Assembly (NCBI RefSeq): GCF_000003605.2
Contig: NW_003151963.1
Span: 1 to 36,437, forward strand
Length of the DNA stretch: 36,437 nt
Direction of reading: 5' to 3'
Source: Saccoglossus kowalevskii
Lineage: Eukaryota > Hemichordata > Enteropneusta > Harrimaniidae
This document shows, piece by piece, positions 22,892 through 34,677 of the stretch; positions within the stretch are counted from its first letter, which is position 1; every line of letters begins with the position of its first letter. Under the pieces are notes generated by a model. That model did not search any database, was not told the DNA's origin, and was given only the letters and a program-made list of their open reading frames with translations. The position numbers and the translations under genes are program-made.

Positions 22892-23705
22892 CATAGAACC
22901 TGTGTTGACAGTGGTGTTGAGAATCTTTCTCACTGTATCATTGAACCTGTGTTGACAGTGGTGTTGAGAATCTTCCTCTCTGTATCATTGAACCAGTGTT
23001 GGCAGTGGGGATGAGAATCTTTTTTTCTGTATCATTGAACCTGTGTTGCCAGTGGTGTTGAGAATCTTCCTTTCTGTATCATTGAACTTGTGTTGGCAGT
23101 GGTGCTGAGAATCTTCCTTTCTGCATCATTGAACCTGTGTTGGCAGTGGTGTTGATAATCTTCCTCTCTGTATCATTGAACCTGTGTTTACAGTGGTGTT
23201 AAGAATCTTCCTTTCTGTATCATTGAACCTGTGTTGTCAGTGGTGTTGAGAATCTTCCTCTTTGTATCATTCAATCTGTGTTGGCAGAGGTGTCGATAAT
23301 CTTCCTCTCTGTATCATTGAACCTGTGTTGGCAGTGGTGTTGAGAATCTTCCTTTCTGTATCATTGAACCTGTGTTGGCAGTGGTGTTGAGAATCCTCCT
23401 CTCTGTATCATTGAACCTGTGTTGACAGTGGTGTTGTGAATCTTCCTCTCTGTATCATTGAACCTGTGTTGGCAGTGGTGTTGAGAACCTTGTTCTCTGT
23501 ATCATTGAACCATTGTTGGCAGTGGTGTTGAGAATCTTCCTTTCTGTATCATTGAATCTGTGTTGGCAGTGGTTTTGAGAATCTTCCTCTCTCTATCATT
23601 GAACCTGTGTTGACAGTGGTGTTGAGAATCTTCCTCTCTGTATCATTGAACCTGTGTTGGCAGTTTGGTTGAGAATCTTCCTTTTCGTATCATTGAACCT
23701 GTGTT
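22892..23705 (+). repeat. Block P, copy 2
   Basis: CATAGAACC start, TTTCTCACTG, T7 marker at 23006, TTGCCAG, GGTGCTGAG, TGCATC, TTTACAG, GTTGTCAG, TTCAATCTG, GGCAGAGGTGTCGATAATC, GAATCCTCC and TTTTCG (23682). Offset to copy 1 is 21515 and to the 31.4-kb copy 8549. TTCAATCTG and GGCAGAGGTGTCG are shared only with the 31.4-kb copy, so those two are nearest relatives. Confidence 0.8.
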
Positions 23706-24402
23706 GACAGTGGTGTTGAGAATCTTCCTCTCTGTATCATTGAACCTGTGTTGGCAGTGGATTTGAGAATCTTCCTCTCTGTATCATTGAACTTGTGTTG
23801 ACAGTGGTGTTGAGAATCTTCCTTTCTGTATCATTGAACCTGTGTTGACAGTGGTGTTGAGAATCTTCCTTTCTGTATCATTGAACCTGTGTTGACAGTG
23901 GTGTTGAGAATCTTCCTCACTGTATCGTTGAACCTGTGTTGACAGTGGTGTTGAGAATCTTCCTCTCTGTATCATTGAACCAGTGTTGGCAGTGGGGTTG
24001 AGAATCTTTTTTTCTGTATCATTGAACCTGTGTTGCCAGTGGTGTTGAGAATCTTCCTTTCTGTATCATTGAACTTGTGTTGGCAGTGGTGCTGAGAATC
24101 TTCCTCTATGCATCATTGAACCTGTGTTGGCAGTGGTGTTGATAATCTTCCTCTCTGTATCATTGAACCTGTGTTGACAGTGGTGTTGAGAATCTTCGTT
24201 TCTGTATCATTGAACCTGTGTTGGCAGTGGTGTTGAGAATCTTCCTTTCTGTATCATTGAACCTGTGTTGACAGTGGGGTTGAGAATCTTCCTCTCCGTG
24301 TCATTGAACCTGTGTTGGCAGTGGTGTTGAGAATTTTCCTCTCTGTATCATTGAACCTGTGTTGGCAGTTTGGTTGAGAATCTTCCTTTCTGTATCATTG
24401 AA
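23706..24402 (+). repeat. Connecting satellite segment
   Basis: Ordinary monomers with a run of TTGACAG types, one TATCGTTG monomer (about 23929), a variant T7 marker preceded by GGGGTTGAG instead of GGGGATGAG (23993), GGTGCTGAG and TTCTATGCATC (about 24108). No gene is present. Confidence 0.7.
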
Positions 24403-25436
24403 CCTGTGTTGACAGTGGTGTTGAGAATCTTCCTTTCTGTATCATTGAACCTGTGTTGGCAGTGGTGTTGGGAATCTTCCTCTCTGTATCATTGAACCTG
24501 TGTTGGCAGTTTGGTTGAGAATCTTCCTTTCTGTATCATTGAACTTGTGTTGACAGAGGTGTTGAGAATCTTCCTTTCTGTATCATTGAACCTGTGTTGA
24601 CAGTGGGGTTGAGAATCTTCCTCTCTGTGTCATTGAACCTGTGCTGGCAGTGGTGTTGAGAATCTTCCTCTCTGTATTATTGAACCTGTGTTGGCAGTTT
24701 GGTTGAGAATCTTCCTTTCTGTATCATTGAAATTGTGTTGACAGAGGTGTTGAGAATCTTCCTTTCTGTATCATTGAACCTGTGTTGACAGTGGTGTTGA
24801 GAATCTTCCTTTCTGTATCATTGAACCTGTGTTGACAGTGGTGTTGAGAATCTTCCTCACTGTATCGTTGAACCTGTGTTGACAGTGGTGTTGAGAATCT
24901 TCCTCTCTGTATCATTGAACCAGTGTTGGCAGTGGGGATGAGAATCTTTTTTTCTGTATCATTGAACCTGTGTTGCCAGTGGTGTTGAGAATCTTCTTTT
25001 CTGTATCATTGAACTTGTGTTGGCAGTGGTGCTGAGAATCTTCCTTTCTGCATCATTGAACCTGTGTTGGCAGTGGTGTTGATAATCTTCCTCTCTGTAT
25101 CATTGAACCTGTGTTTACAGTGGTGTTGAGAATCTTCCTTCTGTATCATTGAACCTGTGTTGGCAGTGGTGTTGAGAATCTTCCTCTTTGTATCATTGAA
25201 CCATTGTTGGCAGTGGTGTTGAGAATCTTCCTTTCTGCATCATTGAACCTGTGTTGGCAGTGGTGTTGATAATCTTCCTCTCTGTATCATTGAACCTGTG
25301 TTGACAGTGGTGTTGTGAATCTTCCTCTCTGTATCATTGAACCTGTGTTGGCAGTGGTGTTGAGAACCTTCCTCTCTGTATCATTGAACCTGTGTTGGCA
25401 GTTTGGTTGAGAATCTTCCTTTTCGTATCATTGAAC
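24403..25436 (+). repeat. Block L, copy 5
   Basis: Same order as the L tandem but starting with CCTGTG rather than CCTCTG. TTGACAGAGG lies at 24552 and 24740, T7 marker at 24933. It shares GAATCTTCTTTTC (about 24990) and the 1-bp deletion CCTTCTG (about 25138) with the copy at 17641, marking those two as sisters 6.8 kb apart. It runs into the indel cluster at 25437. Confidence 0.8.
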
Positions 25437-25640
25437 CCTGTGTTGACAGTGGTGTTGAGAATCTTCCTCTCTGTATCATTGAACCTGTGTTGGCAGTTTG
25501 GTTGAGATCTTCCTCTCTGTATCATTGAACAGTGTTGACAGTGGTGTTGAGAATCTTTCTTTTCTGTATCATTGAACCTGTGTTGACAGTGGTGTTGAGA
25601 ATCTTCCTCACTGTATCGTTGAACCTGTGTTGACAGTGGG
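25437..25640. other. Cluster of four single-base indels
   Basis: GAACCCTGTG (+C, about 25437), GAGATCTTCC (-A, about 25506), TTTCTTTTCTG (+1 T, about 25558) and CAGTGGGTGTTG (+G, about 25638), within about 200 bp. Three lie in or next to homopolymers. Most of the window shows far fewer indels apart from the recurrent 46-bp monomer. This is either a read or assembly joint or a locally mutated stretch. Confidence 0.8.
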
Positions 25641-26657
25641 TGTTGAGAATCTTCCTCTCTGTATCATTGAACTAGTGTTGGCAGTGGGGTTGAGAATCTT
25701 TTTTTCTGTATCATTGAACCTGTGTTGCCAGTGGTGTTGAGAAACTTCCTTTCTGTATCATTGAACTTGTGTTGGCAGTGGTGATGAGAATCTTCCTTTC
25801 TGTATCATTGAACCTGTGTTGACAGTGGGGTTGAGAATCTTCCTCTCTGTGTAATTGAACCTGTTTTGGCAGTGGTGTTGAGAATCTTCCTCTCTGTATC
25901 ATTGAACCTGTGTTGGCAGTTTGGTTGAGAATCTTCCTTTCTGTATCATTAAACCTGTGTTGGCAGTGGTGTTGAGAATCCTCCTCTCTGTATCATTGAA
26001 CCTGTGTTGACAGTGGTGTTGTGAATCTTCCTCTCTGTATCATTGAACCTGTGTTGGCAGTGGTGTTGAGAACCTTGCTCTCTGTATCATTGAACCATTG
26101 TTGGCAGTGGTGTTGAGAATCTTCCTTTCTGTATCATTGAATCTGTGTTGGCAGTGGTTTTGAGAATCTTCCTCTCTCTATCATTGAACCTGTGTTGACA
26201 GTGGTGTTGAGAATCTTCCTCTCTGTATCATTGAACCTGTGTTGGCAGTTTGGTTGAGAATCTTCCTTTTCGTATCATTGAACCTGTGTTGACAGTGGTG
26301 TTGAGAATCTTCCTCTCTGTATCATTGAACCTGTGTTGGCAGTTTGGTTGAGAATCTTCCTTTTCGTATCATTGAACCTGTGTTGACAGTGGTGTTGAGA
26401 ATCTTCCTCTCTGTATCATTGAACCTGTGTTGGCAGTTTGGTTGAGAATCTTCCTCTCTGTATCATTGAACAGTGTTGACAGTGGTGTTGAGAATCTTCC
26501 TTTCTGTATCATTGAACCTGTGTTGACAGTGGGGTTGAGAATCTTCCTCTCTGTGTCATTGAACCTGTGCTGGCAGTGGTGTTGAGAATCTTCCTCTCTG
26601 TATTATTGAACCTGTGTTGGCAGTTTGGTTGAGAATCTTCCTTTCTGTATCATTGAA
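25641..26657 (+). repeat. Q-like segment
   Basis: After a variant T7 marker (25685, GGGGTTGAG) come GAGAAACTTCC, GGTGATGAG, then GAATCCTCC, TTGTGAATC, GAACCTTGCTC, CCATTG, GAATCTGTG, paired TTTTCG and GAACAGTG. This is the right half of Q at offset about 3900 from 22.08 kb (GAATCCTCC 25981 versus 22081), without CAGGTTGG and TGCAGCATTG. The private form TGTGTAATTG (about 25849) opens an extra minus-strand frame with no coding meaning. Confidence 0.75.
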
Positions 26658-27925
26658 CCTCTGTTGACAGTGGTGTTGAGAATCTTCCTTTCTGTATCAT
26701 TGAACCTGTGTTGGCAGTGGTGTTAAGAATCTTCCTCTCTGTATCATTGAACCTGTGTTGGCAGTTTGGTTGAGAATCTTCCTTTCTGTATCATTGAACT
26801 TGTGTTGACAGAGGTGTTGAGAATCTTCCTTTCTGTATCATAGAACCTGTGTTGACAGTGGGGTTGAGAATCTTCCTCTCTGTGTCATTGAACCTGTGCT
26901 GGCAGTGGTGTTGAGAATCTTCCTCTCTGTATTATTGAACCTGTGTTGGCAGTTTGGTTGAGAATCTTCCTTTCTGTATCATTGAACTTGTGTTGACAGA
27001 GGTGTTGAGAATCTTCCTTTCTGTATCATTGAACCTGTGTTGACAGTGGTGTTGAGAATCTTCCTTTCTGTATCATTGAACCTGTGTTGACAGTGGTGTT
27101 GAGAATCTTCCTCACTGTATCGTTGAACCTGTGTTGACAGTGGTGTTGAGAATCTTCCTCTCTGTATCATTGAACCAGTGTTGGCAGTGGGGATGAGAAT
27201 CTTTTTTTCTGTATCATTGAACCTGTGTTGCCAGTGGTGTTGAGAATCTTCCTTTCTGTATCATTGAACTTGTGTTGGCAGTGGTGCTGAGAATCTTCCT
27301 TTCTGCATCATTGAACCTGTGTTGGCAGTGGTGTTGATAATCTTCCTCTCTGTATCATTGAACCTGTGTTTACAGTGGTGTTGAGAATCTTCCTCTTTGT
27401 ATCATTGAACCATTGTTGGCAGTGGTGTTGAGAATCTTCCTTTCTGCATCATTGAACCTGTGTTGGCAGTGGTGTTGATAATCTTCCTCTCTGTATCATT
27501 GAACCTGTGTTGACAGTGGTGTTGTGAATCTTCCTCTCTGTATCATTGAACCTGTGTTGGCAGTGGTGTTGAGAACCTTCCTCTCTGTATCATTGAACCT
27601 GTGTTGGCAGTTTGGTTGAGAATCTTCCTTTTCGTATCATTGAACCTGTGTTGACAGTGGTGTTGAGAATCTTCCTCTCTGTATCATTGAACCTGTGTTG
27701 GCAGTTTGGTTGAGAATCTTCCTCTCTGTATCATTGAACAGTGTTGACAGTGGTGTTGAGAATCTTCCTTTCTGTATCATTGAACCTGTGTTGACAGTGG
27801 GGTTGAGAATCTTCCTCTCTGTGTCATTGAACCTGTGCTGGCAGTGGTGTTGAGAATCTTCCTCTCTGTATTATTGAACCTGTGTTGGCAGTTTGGTTGA
27901 GAATCTTCCTTTCTGTATCATTGAA
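26658..27925 (+). repeat. Block L, tandem copy 6 (27 monomers)
   Basis: CCTCTG start, TTGACAGAGG at 26807 and 26995, T7 marker at 27188, GAACAGTG near 27737. Relative to the 28-monomer form, one monomer between TTTACAG and the CTCTTTGTATC monomer is missing. It carries GGTGTTAAG (about 26722) and ATCATAGAACC (about 26840). Confidence 0.8.
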
Positions 27926-28380
27926 CCTCTGTTGACAGTGGTGTTGAGAATCTTCCTTTCTGTATCATTGAACCTGTGTTGGCAGTGGTGTTGAGAATCT
28001 TCCTTTCTGTATCATTGAACCTGTGTTGGCAGTTTGGTTGAGAATCTTCCTTTCTGTATCATTGAACTTGTGTTGACAGAGGTGTTGAGAATCTTCCTTT
28101 CTGTATCATTGAACCTGTGTTGACAGTGGGGTTGAGAATCTTCCTCTCTGTGTCATTGAACCTGTGCTGGCAGTGGTGTTGAGAATCTTCCTCTCTGTAT
28201 TATTGAACCTGTGTTGGCAGTTTGGTTGAGAATCTTCCTTTCTGTATCATTGAACTTGTGTTGACAGAGGTGTTGAGAATCTTCCTTTCTGTATCATTGA
28301 ACCTGTGTTGACAGTGGTGTTGAGAATCTTCCTTTCTGTATCATTGAACCTGTGTTGACAGTGGTGTTGAGAATCTTCCT
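27926..28380 (+). repeat. Block L, tandem copy 7 (left third only)
   Basis: Repeats the left part of the previous copy at offset 1268, with TTGACAGAGG at 28075 and 28263. It stops before the TATCGTTG monomer, where a TTCCCTGTATC/GAACAGTG monomer (about 28392) is joined instead. Confidence 0.8.
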
Positions 28381-28863
28381 CCCTGTATCATTGAACAGTG
28401 TTGACAGTGGTGTTGAGAATCTTCCTTTCTGTATCATTGAACCAGTGTTGGCAGTGGGGATGAGAATCTTTTTTTCTGTATCATTGAACCTGTGTTGCCA
28501 GTGGTGTTGATAATCTTCCTCTCTGTATCATTGAACCTGTGTTGACAGTGGTGTTGTGAATCTTCCTCTCTGTATCATTGAACCTGTGTTGGCAGTGGTG
28601 TTGAGAACCTTCCTCTCTGTATCATTGAACCTGTGTTGGCAGTTTGGTTGAGAATCTTCCTCCCTGTATCATTGAACAGTGTTGACAGTGGTGTTGAGAA
28701 TCTTCCTTTCTGTATCATTGAACCTGTGTTGACAGTGGGGTTGAGAATCTTCCTCTCTGTGTCATTGAACCTGTGTTGGCAGTGGTGTTGAGAATCTTCC
28801 TCTCTGTATCATTGAACCTGTGTTGGCAGTTTGGTTGCGAATCTTCCTTTCTGTATCATTGAA
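28381..28863 (+). repeat. Recombinant junction segment
   Basis: Two 46-bp GAACAGTG monomers lie only about 283 bp apart (28392 and 28675) with a T7 marker between them (28455). That T7 marker follows CCTTTCTGTATCATTGAACCAGTG monomer context rather than the usual TATCGTTG neighbour. This order suggests an exchange point between L-type and Q-type arrays. Confidence 0.7.
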
Positions 28864-31434
28864 CCTCTGTTGACAGTGGTGTTGAGAATCTTCCTTTCTG
28901 TATCATTGAACCTGTGTTGGCAGTGGTGTTGAGAATCTTCCTCTCTGTATCATTGAACCTGTGTTGGCAGTTTGGTTGAGAATCTTCCTTTCTGTATCAT
29001 TGAACCTGTGTTGACAGTGGTGTTGAGAATCTTCCTCACTGTATCGTTGAACCTGTGTTGACAGTGGTGTTGAGAATCTTCCTCTCTGCAGCATTGAACC
29101 TGTGTTGGCAGTGGTGTTGATAATCTTCCTCTCTGTATCATTGAACCTGTGTTGACAGTGGTGTTGAGAATCTTCCTTTCTGTATCATTGAACCTGTGTT
29201 GGCAGTGGTGATGAGAATCTTCCTTTCTGTATCATTGAACCTGTGTTGACAGTGAGGTTGAGAATCTTCCTCTCTGTGTCATTGAACCTGTGTTGGCAGT
29301 GGTGTTGAGAATCTTCCTCTCTGTATCATTGAACCTGTGTTGGCAGGTTGGTTGAGAATCTTCCTTTCTGTATCATTAATCCTGTGTTGGCAGTGGTGTT
29401 GATAATCTTCCTCTCTGTATCATTGAACCTGTGTTGGCAGTGGTGTTAAGAATCTTCCTTTCTGTATCATTGAACCTGTGTTGGCAGTGGTGTTGAGAAT
29501 CCTCCTCTCTGTATCATTGAACCTGTGTTGACAGTGGTGTTGTGAATCTTCCTCTCTGTATCATTGAACCTGTGTTGGCAGTGGTGTTGAGAACCTTGCT
29601 CTCTGTATCATTGAACCATTGTTGGCAGTGGTGTTGAGAATCTTCCTTTCTGTATCATTGAATCTGTGTTGGCAGTGGTGTTGAGAATCTTCCTCTCTCT
29701 ATCATTGAACCTGTGTTGACAGTGGTGTTGAGAATCTTCCTCTCTGTATCATTGAACCTGTGTTGGCAGTTTGGTTGAGAATCTTCCTTTTCGTATCATT
29801 GAACCTGTGTTGACAGTGGTGTTGAGAATCTTCCTCACTGTATCGTTGAACCTGTGTTGACAGTGGTGTTGAGAATCTTCCTCTCTGCAGCATTGAACCT
29901 GTGTTGGCAGTGGTGTTGATAATCTTCCTCTCTGTATCATTGAACCTGTGTTGACAGTGGGGTTGAGAATCTTCCTCTCTGTGTCATTGAACCTGTGTTG
30001 GCAGTGGTGTTGAGAATCTTCCTCTCTGTATCATTGAACCTGTGTTGGCAGGTTGGTTGAGAATCTTCCTTTCTGTATCATTAATCCTGTGTTGGCAGTG
30101 GTGTTGATAATCTTCCTCTCTGTATCATTGAACCTGTGTTGGCAGTGGTGTTAAGAATCTTCCTTTCTGTATCATTGAACCTGTGTTGGCAGTGGTGTTG
30201 AGAATCCTCCTCTCTGTATCATTGAACCTGTGTTGACAGTGGTGTTGTGAATCTTCCTCTCTGTATCATTGAACCTGTGTTGGCAGTGGTGTTGAGAACC
30301 TTGCTCTCTGTATCATTGAACCATTGTTGGCAGTGGTGTTGAGAATCTTCCTTTCTGTATCATTGAATCTGTTTTGGCAGTGGTATTGAGAATCTTCCTC
30401 TCTCTATCATTGAACCTGTGTTGACAGTGGTGTTGAGAATCTTCCTCTCTGTATCATTGAACCTGTGTTGGCAGTGGTGTTGAGTATCTTCCTTTTCGTA
30501 TCATTGAACCTGTGTTGACAGTGGTGTTGAGAATCTTCCTCTCTGTATCATTGAACCTGTGTTGGCAGTTTGGTTGAGAATCTTCCTTTTCGTATCATTG
30601 AACCTGTGTTGACAGTGGTGTTGAGAATCTTCCTCTCTGTATCATTGAACCTGTGTTGGCAGTTTGGTTGAGAATCTTCCGCTCTGTATCATTGAACAGT
30701 GTTGACAGTGGTGTTGAGAATCTTCCTTTCTGTATCATTGAACCTGTGTTGACAGTGGGGTTGAGAATCTTCCTCTCTGTGTCATTGAACCTGTGTTGGC
30801 AGTGGTGTTGAGAATCTTCCTCTCTGTATCATTGAACCTGTGTTGGCAGGTTGGTTGAGAATCTTCCTTTCTGTATCATTAATCCTGTGTTGGCAGTGGT
30901 GTTGATAATCTTCCTCTCTGTATCATTGAACCTGTGTTGGCAGTGGTGTTAAGAATCTTCCTTTCTGTATCATTGAACCTGTGTTGGCAGTGGTGTTGAG
31001 AATCCTCCTCTCTGTATCATTGAACCTGTGTTGACAGTGGTGTTGTGAATCTTCCTCTCTGTATCATTGAACCTGTGTTGGCAGTGGTGTTGAGAACCTT
31101 GCTCTCTGTAACATTGAACCATTGTTGGCAGTGGTGTTGAGAATCTTCCTTTCTGTATCATTGAATCTGTGTTGGCAGTGGTGTTGAGAATCTTCCTCTC
31201 TCTATCATTGAACCTGTGTTGACAGTGGTGTTGAGAATCTTCCTCTCTGTATCATTGAACCTGTGTTGGCAGTTTGGTTGAGAATCTTCCTTTTCGTATC
31301 ATTGAACCTGTGTTGACAGTGGTGTTGAGAATCTTCCTCACTGTATCGTTGAACCTGTGTTGACAGTGGTGTTGAGAATCTTCCTCTCTGCAGCATTGAA
31401 CCTGTGTTGGCAGTTTGGTTGAGAATCTTCCTTT
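28864..31434 (+). repeat. Block Q tandem cluster, part 1
   Basis: Q units in direct succession. TGCAGCATTG lies at 29088, 29887 and 31390; CAGGTTGG at 29344, 30049 and 30847. Spacings are 705 (15x47), 798-799 (17x47) and 1503 (32x47 less 1). Units differ in which right-end module follows TTTTCG: a TATCGTTG/TGCAGCATTG module (29.8 and 31.3 kb) or a second TTTTCG plus TTCCGCTC (30.6 kb). This is mix-and-match structure from unequal exchange. Confidence 0.8.
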
Positions 31435-31440
31435 CTGTAT

Positions 31441-31860
31441 CATAGAACCTGTGTTGACAGTGGTGTTGAGAATCTTTCTCACTGTATCGTTGAACCTGTG
31501 TTGACAGTGGTGTTGAGAATCTTCCTCTCTGTATCATTGAACCAGTGTTGGCAGTGGGGATGAGAATCTTTTTTTCTGTATCATTGAACCTGTGTTGCCA
31601 GTGGTGTTGAGAATCTTCCTTTCTGTATCATTGAACTTGTGTTGGCAGTGGTGCTGAGAATCTTCCTTTCTGCATCATTGAACCTGTGTTGGCAGTGGTG
31701 TTGATAATCTTCCTCTCTGTATCATTGAACCTGTGTTTACAGTGGTGTTAAGAATCTTCCTTTCTGTATCATTGAACCTGTGTTGTCAGTGGTGTTGAGA
31801 ATCTTCCCCTTTGTATCATTCAATCTGTGTTGGCAGAGGTGTCGATAATCTTCCTCTCTG
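31441..31860 (+). repeat. Block P, copy 3 (left half)
   Basis: ATCATAGAACC, TTTCTCACTG, TATCGTTG, T7 marker (31555), GGTGCTGAG, TGCATC, TTTACAG, GTTGTCAG, TTCAATCTG and GGCAGAGGTGTCGATAATC, at offset 8549 from 22892-23310. It then switches to the GATAATC/TTTACAG/CTTCATTTC series of the 20.9-kb region. Confidence 0.8.
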
Positions 31861-34452
31861 TATCATTGAACCTGTGTTGGCAGTGGTGTTGATAATCTTC
31901 CTCTCTGTATCATTGAACCTGTGTTTACAGTGGTGTTGAGAATCTTCATTTCTGTATCATTGAACCTGTGTTGGCAGTGGTGTTGAGAATCTTCCTCTTT
32001 GTATCATTGAACCATTGTTGGCAGTGGTGTTGAGAATCTTCCTTTCTGCATCATTGAACCTGTGTTGGCAGTGGTGTTGATAATCTTCCTCTCTGTATCA
32101 TTGAACCTGTGTTGACAGTGGTGTTGTGAATCTTCCTCTCTGTATCATTGAACCTGTGTTGGCAGTGGTGTTGAGAACCTTCCTCTCTGTATCATTGAAC
32201 CTGTGTTGGCAGTTTGGTTGAGAATCTTCCTCCCTGTATCATTGAACAGTGTTGACAGTGGTGTTGTTAATCTTCCTTTCTGTATCATTGAACCTGTGTT
32301 GACAGTGGGGTTGAGAATCTTCCTCTCTGTGTCATTGAACCTGTGTTGGCAGTGGTGTTGAGAATCTTCCTCTCTGTATCATTGAACCTGTGTTGGCAGT
32401 TTGGTTGCGAATCTTCCTTTCTGTATCATTGAACCTCTGTTGACAGTGGTGTTGAGAATCTTCCTTTCTGTATCATTGAACCTGTGTTGGCAGTGGTGTT
32501 GAGAATCTTCCTCTCTGTATCATTGAACCTGTGTTGGCAGTTTGGTTGAGAATCTTCCTTTCTGTATCATTGAACCTGTGTTGACAGTGGTGTTGAGAAT
32601 CTTCCTCACTGTATCGTTGAACCTGTGTTGACAGTGGTGTTGAGAATCTTCCTCTCTGCAGCATTGAACCTGTGTTGGCAGTGGTGTTGATAATCTTCCT
32701 CTCTGTATCATTGAACCTGTGTTGACAGTGGTGTTGAGAATCTTCCTTTCTGTATCATTGAACCTGTGTTGGCAGTGGTGATGAGAATCTTCCTTTCTGA
32801 TTCATTGAACCTGTGTTGACAGTGGGGTTGAGAATCTTCCTCTCTGTGTCATTGAACCTGTGTTGGCAGTGGTGTTGAGAATCTTCCTCTCTGTATCATT
32901 GAACCTGTGTTGGCAGGTTGGTTGAGAATCTTCCTTTCTGTATCATTAATCCTGTGTTGGCAGTGGTGTTGATAATCTTCCTCTCTGTATCATTGAACCT
33001 GTGTTGGCAGTGGTGTTAAGAATCTTCCTTTCTGTATCATTGAACCTGTGTTGGCAGTGGTGTTGAGAATCCTCCTCTCTGTATCATTGAACCTGTGTTG
33101 ACAGTGGTGTTGTGAATCTTCCTCTCTGTATCATTGAACCTGTGTTGGCAGTGGTGTTGAGAACCTTGCTCTCTGTATCATTGAACCATTGTTGACAGTG
33201 GTGTTGAGAATCTTCCTTTCTGTATCATTGAATCTGTGTTGACAGTGGTGTTGAGAATCTTCCTTTCTGCATCATTGAACCTGTGTTGGCAGTGGTGTTG
33301 ATAATCTTCCTCTCTGTATCATTGAACCTGTGTTTACAGTGGTGTTGAGAATCTTCATTTCTGTATCATTGAACCTGTGTTGGCAGTGGTGTTGAGAATC
33401 TTCCTCTTTGTATCATTGAACCATTGCTGGCAGTGGTGTTGAGAATCTTCCTTTCTGCATCATTGAACCTGTGTTGGCAGTGGTGTTGATAATCTTCCTC
33501 TCTGTATCATTGAACCTGTGTTGACAGTGGTGTTGTGAATCTTCCTCTCTGTATCATTGAACCTGTGTTGGCAGTGGTGTTGAGAACCTTCCTCTCTGTA
33601 TCATTGAACCTGTGTTGGCAGTTTGGTTGAGAATCTTCCTCCCTGTATCATTGAACAGTGTTGACAGTGGTGATGAGAATCTTCCTTTCTGTATCATTGA
33701 ACCTGTGTTGACAGTGGGGTTGAGAATCTTCCTCTCTGTGTCATTGAACCTGTGTTGGCAGTGGTGTTGAGAATCTTCCTCTCTGTATCATTGAACCTGT
33801 GTTGGCAGGTTGGTTGAGAATCTTCCTTTCTGTATCATTAATCCTGTGTTGGCAGTGGTGTTGATAATCTTCCTCTCTGTATCATTGAACCTGTGTTGGC
33901 AGTGGTGTTAAGAATCTTCCTTTCTGTATCATTGAACCTGTGTTGGCAGTGGTGTTGAGAATCCTCCTCTCTGTATCATTGAACCTGTGTTGACAGTGGT
34001 GTTGTGAATCTTCCTCTCTGTATCATTGAACCTGTGTTGGCAGTGGTGTTGAGAACCTTGCTCTCTGTATCATTGAACCATTGTTGGCAGTGGTGTTGAG
34101 AATCTTCCTTTCTGTATCATTGAATCTGTGTTGGCAGTGGTGTTGAGAATCTTCCTCTCTCTATCATTGAACCTGTGTTGACAGTGGTGTTGAGAATCTT
34201 CCTCTCTGTATCATTGAACCTGTGTTGGCAGTTTGGTTGAGAATCTTCCTTTTCGTATCATTGAACCTGTGTTGACAGTGGTGTTGAGAATCTTCCTCTC
34301 TGTATCATTGAACCTGTGTTGGCAGTTTGGTTGAGAATCTTCCTTTTCGTATCATTGAACCTGTGTTGACAGTGGTGTTGAGAATCTTCCTCTCTGTATC
34401 ATTGAACCTGTGTTGGCAGTTTGGTTGAGAATCTTCCGCTCTGTATCATTGA
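31861..34452 (+). repeat. Block Q tandem cluster, part 2
   Basis: Begins with a segment matching 20.88-21.44 kb (CTTCATTTC 31942 versus 20951, offset 10991) and runs into Q with the same offset (TGCAGCATTG 32658 versus 21667). CAGGTTGG lies at 32914 and 33806. Between them the CTTCATTTC to GAACAGTG module is inserted a second time (about 33250-33660). The last unit ends with paired TTTTCG, TTCCGCTC and GAACAGTG (34451). Confidence 0.8.
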
Positions 34453-34677
34453 ACAGTGTTGACAGTGGTGTTGAGAATCTTTCTTTCTGTATCATTGAAC
34501 CTGTGTTGACAGTGGGGTTGAGAATCTTCCTCTCTGTGTCATTGAACCTGTGCTGGCAGTGGTGTTGAGAATCTTCCTCTCTGTATTATTGAACCTGTGT
34601 TGGCAGTTTGGTTGAGAATCTTCCTTTCTGTATCATAGAACCTCTGTTGACAGTGGTGTTGAGAATCTTCCTTTCTG
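34453..34677 (+). repeat. Connecting satellite segment
   Basis: Five ordinary monomers: TGGGG, TGTGTC with CTGGCAG, TGTATTATTG, TTTGG and ATCATAGAACCTCTG types. They lead into the third B copy. Confidence 0.7.
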
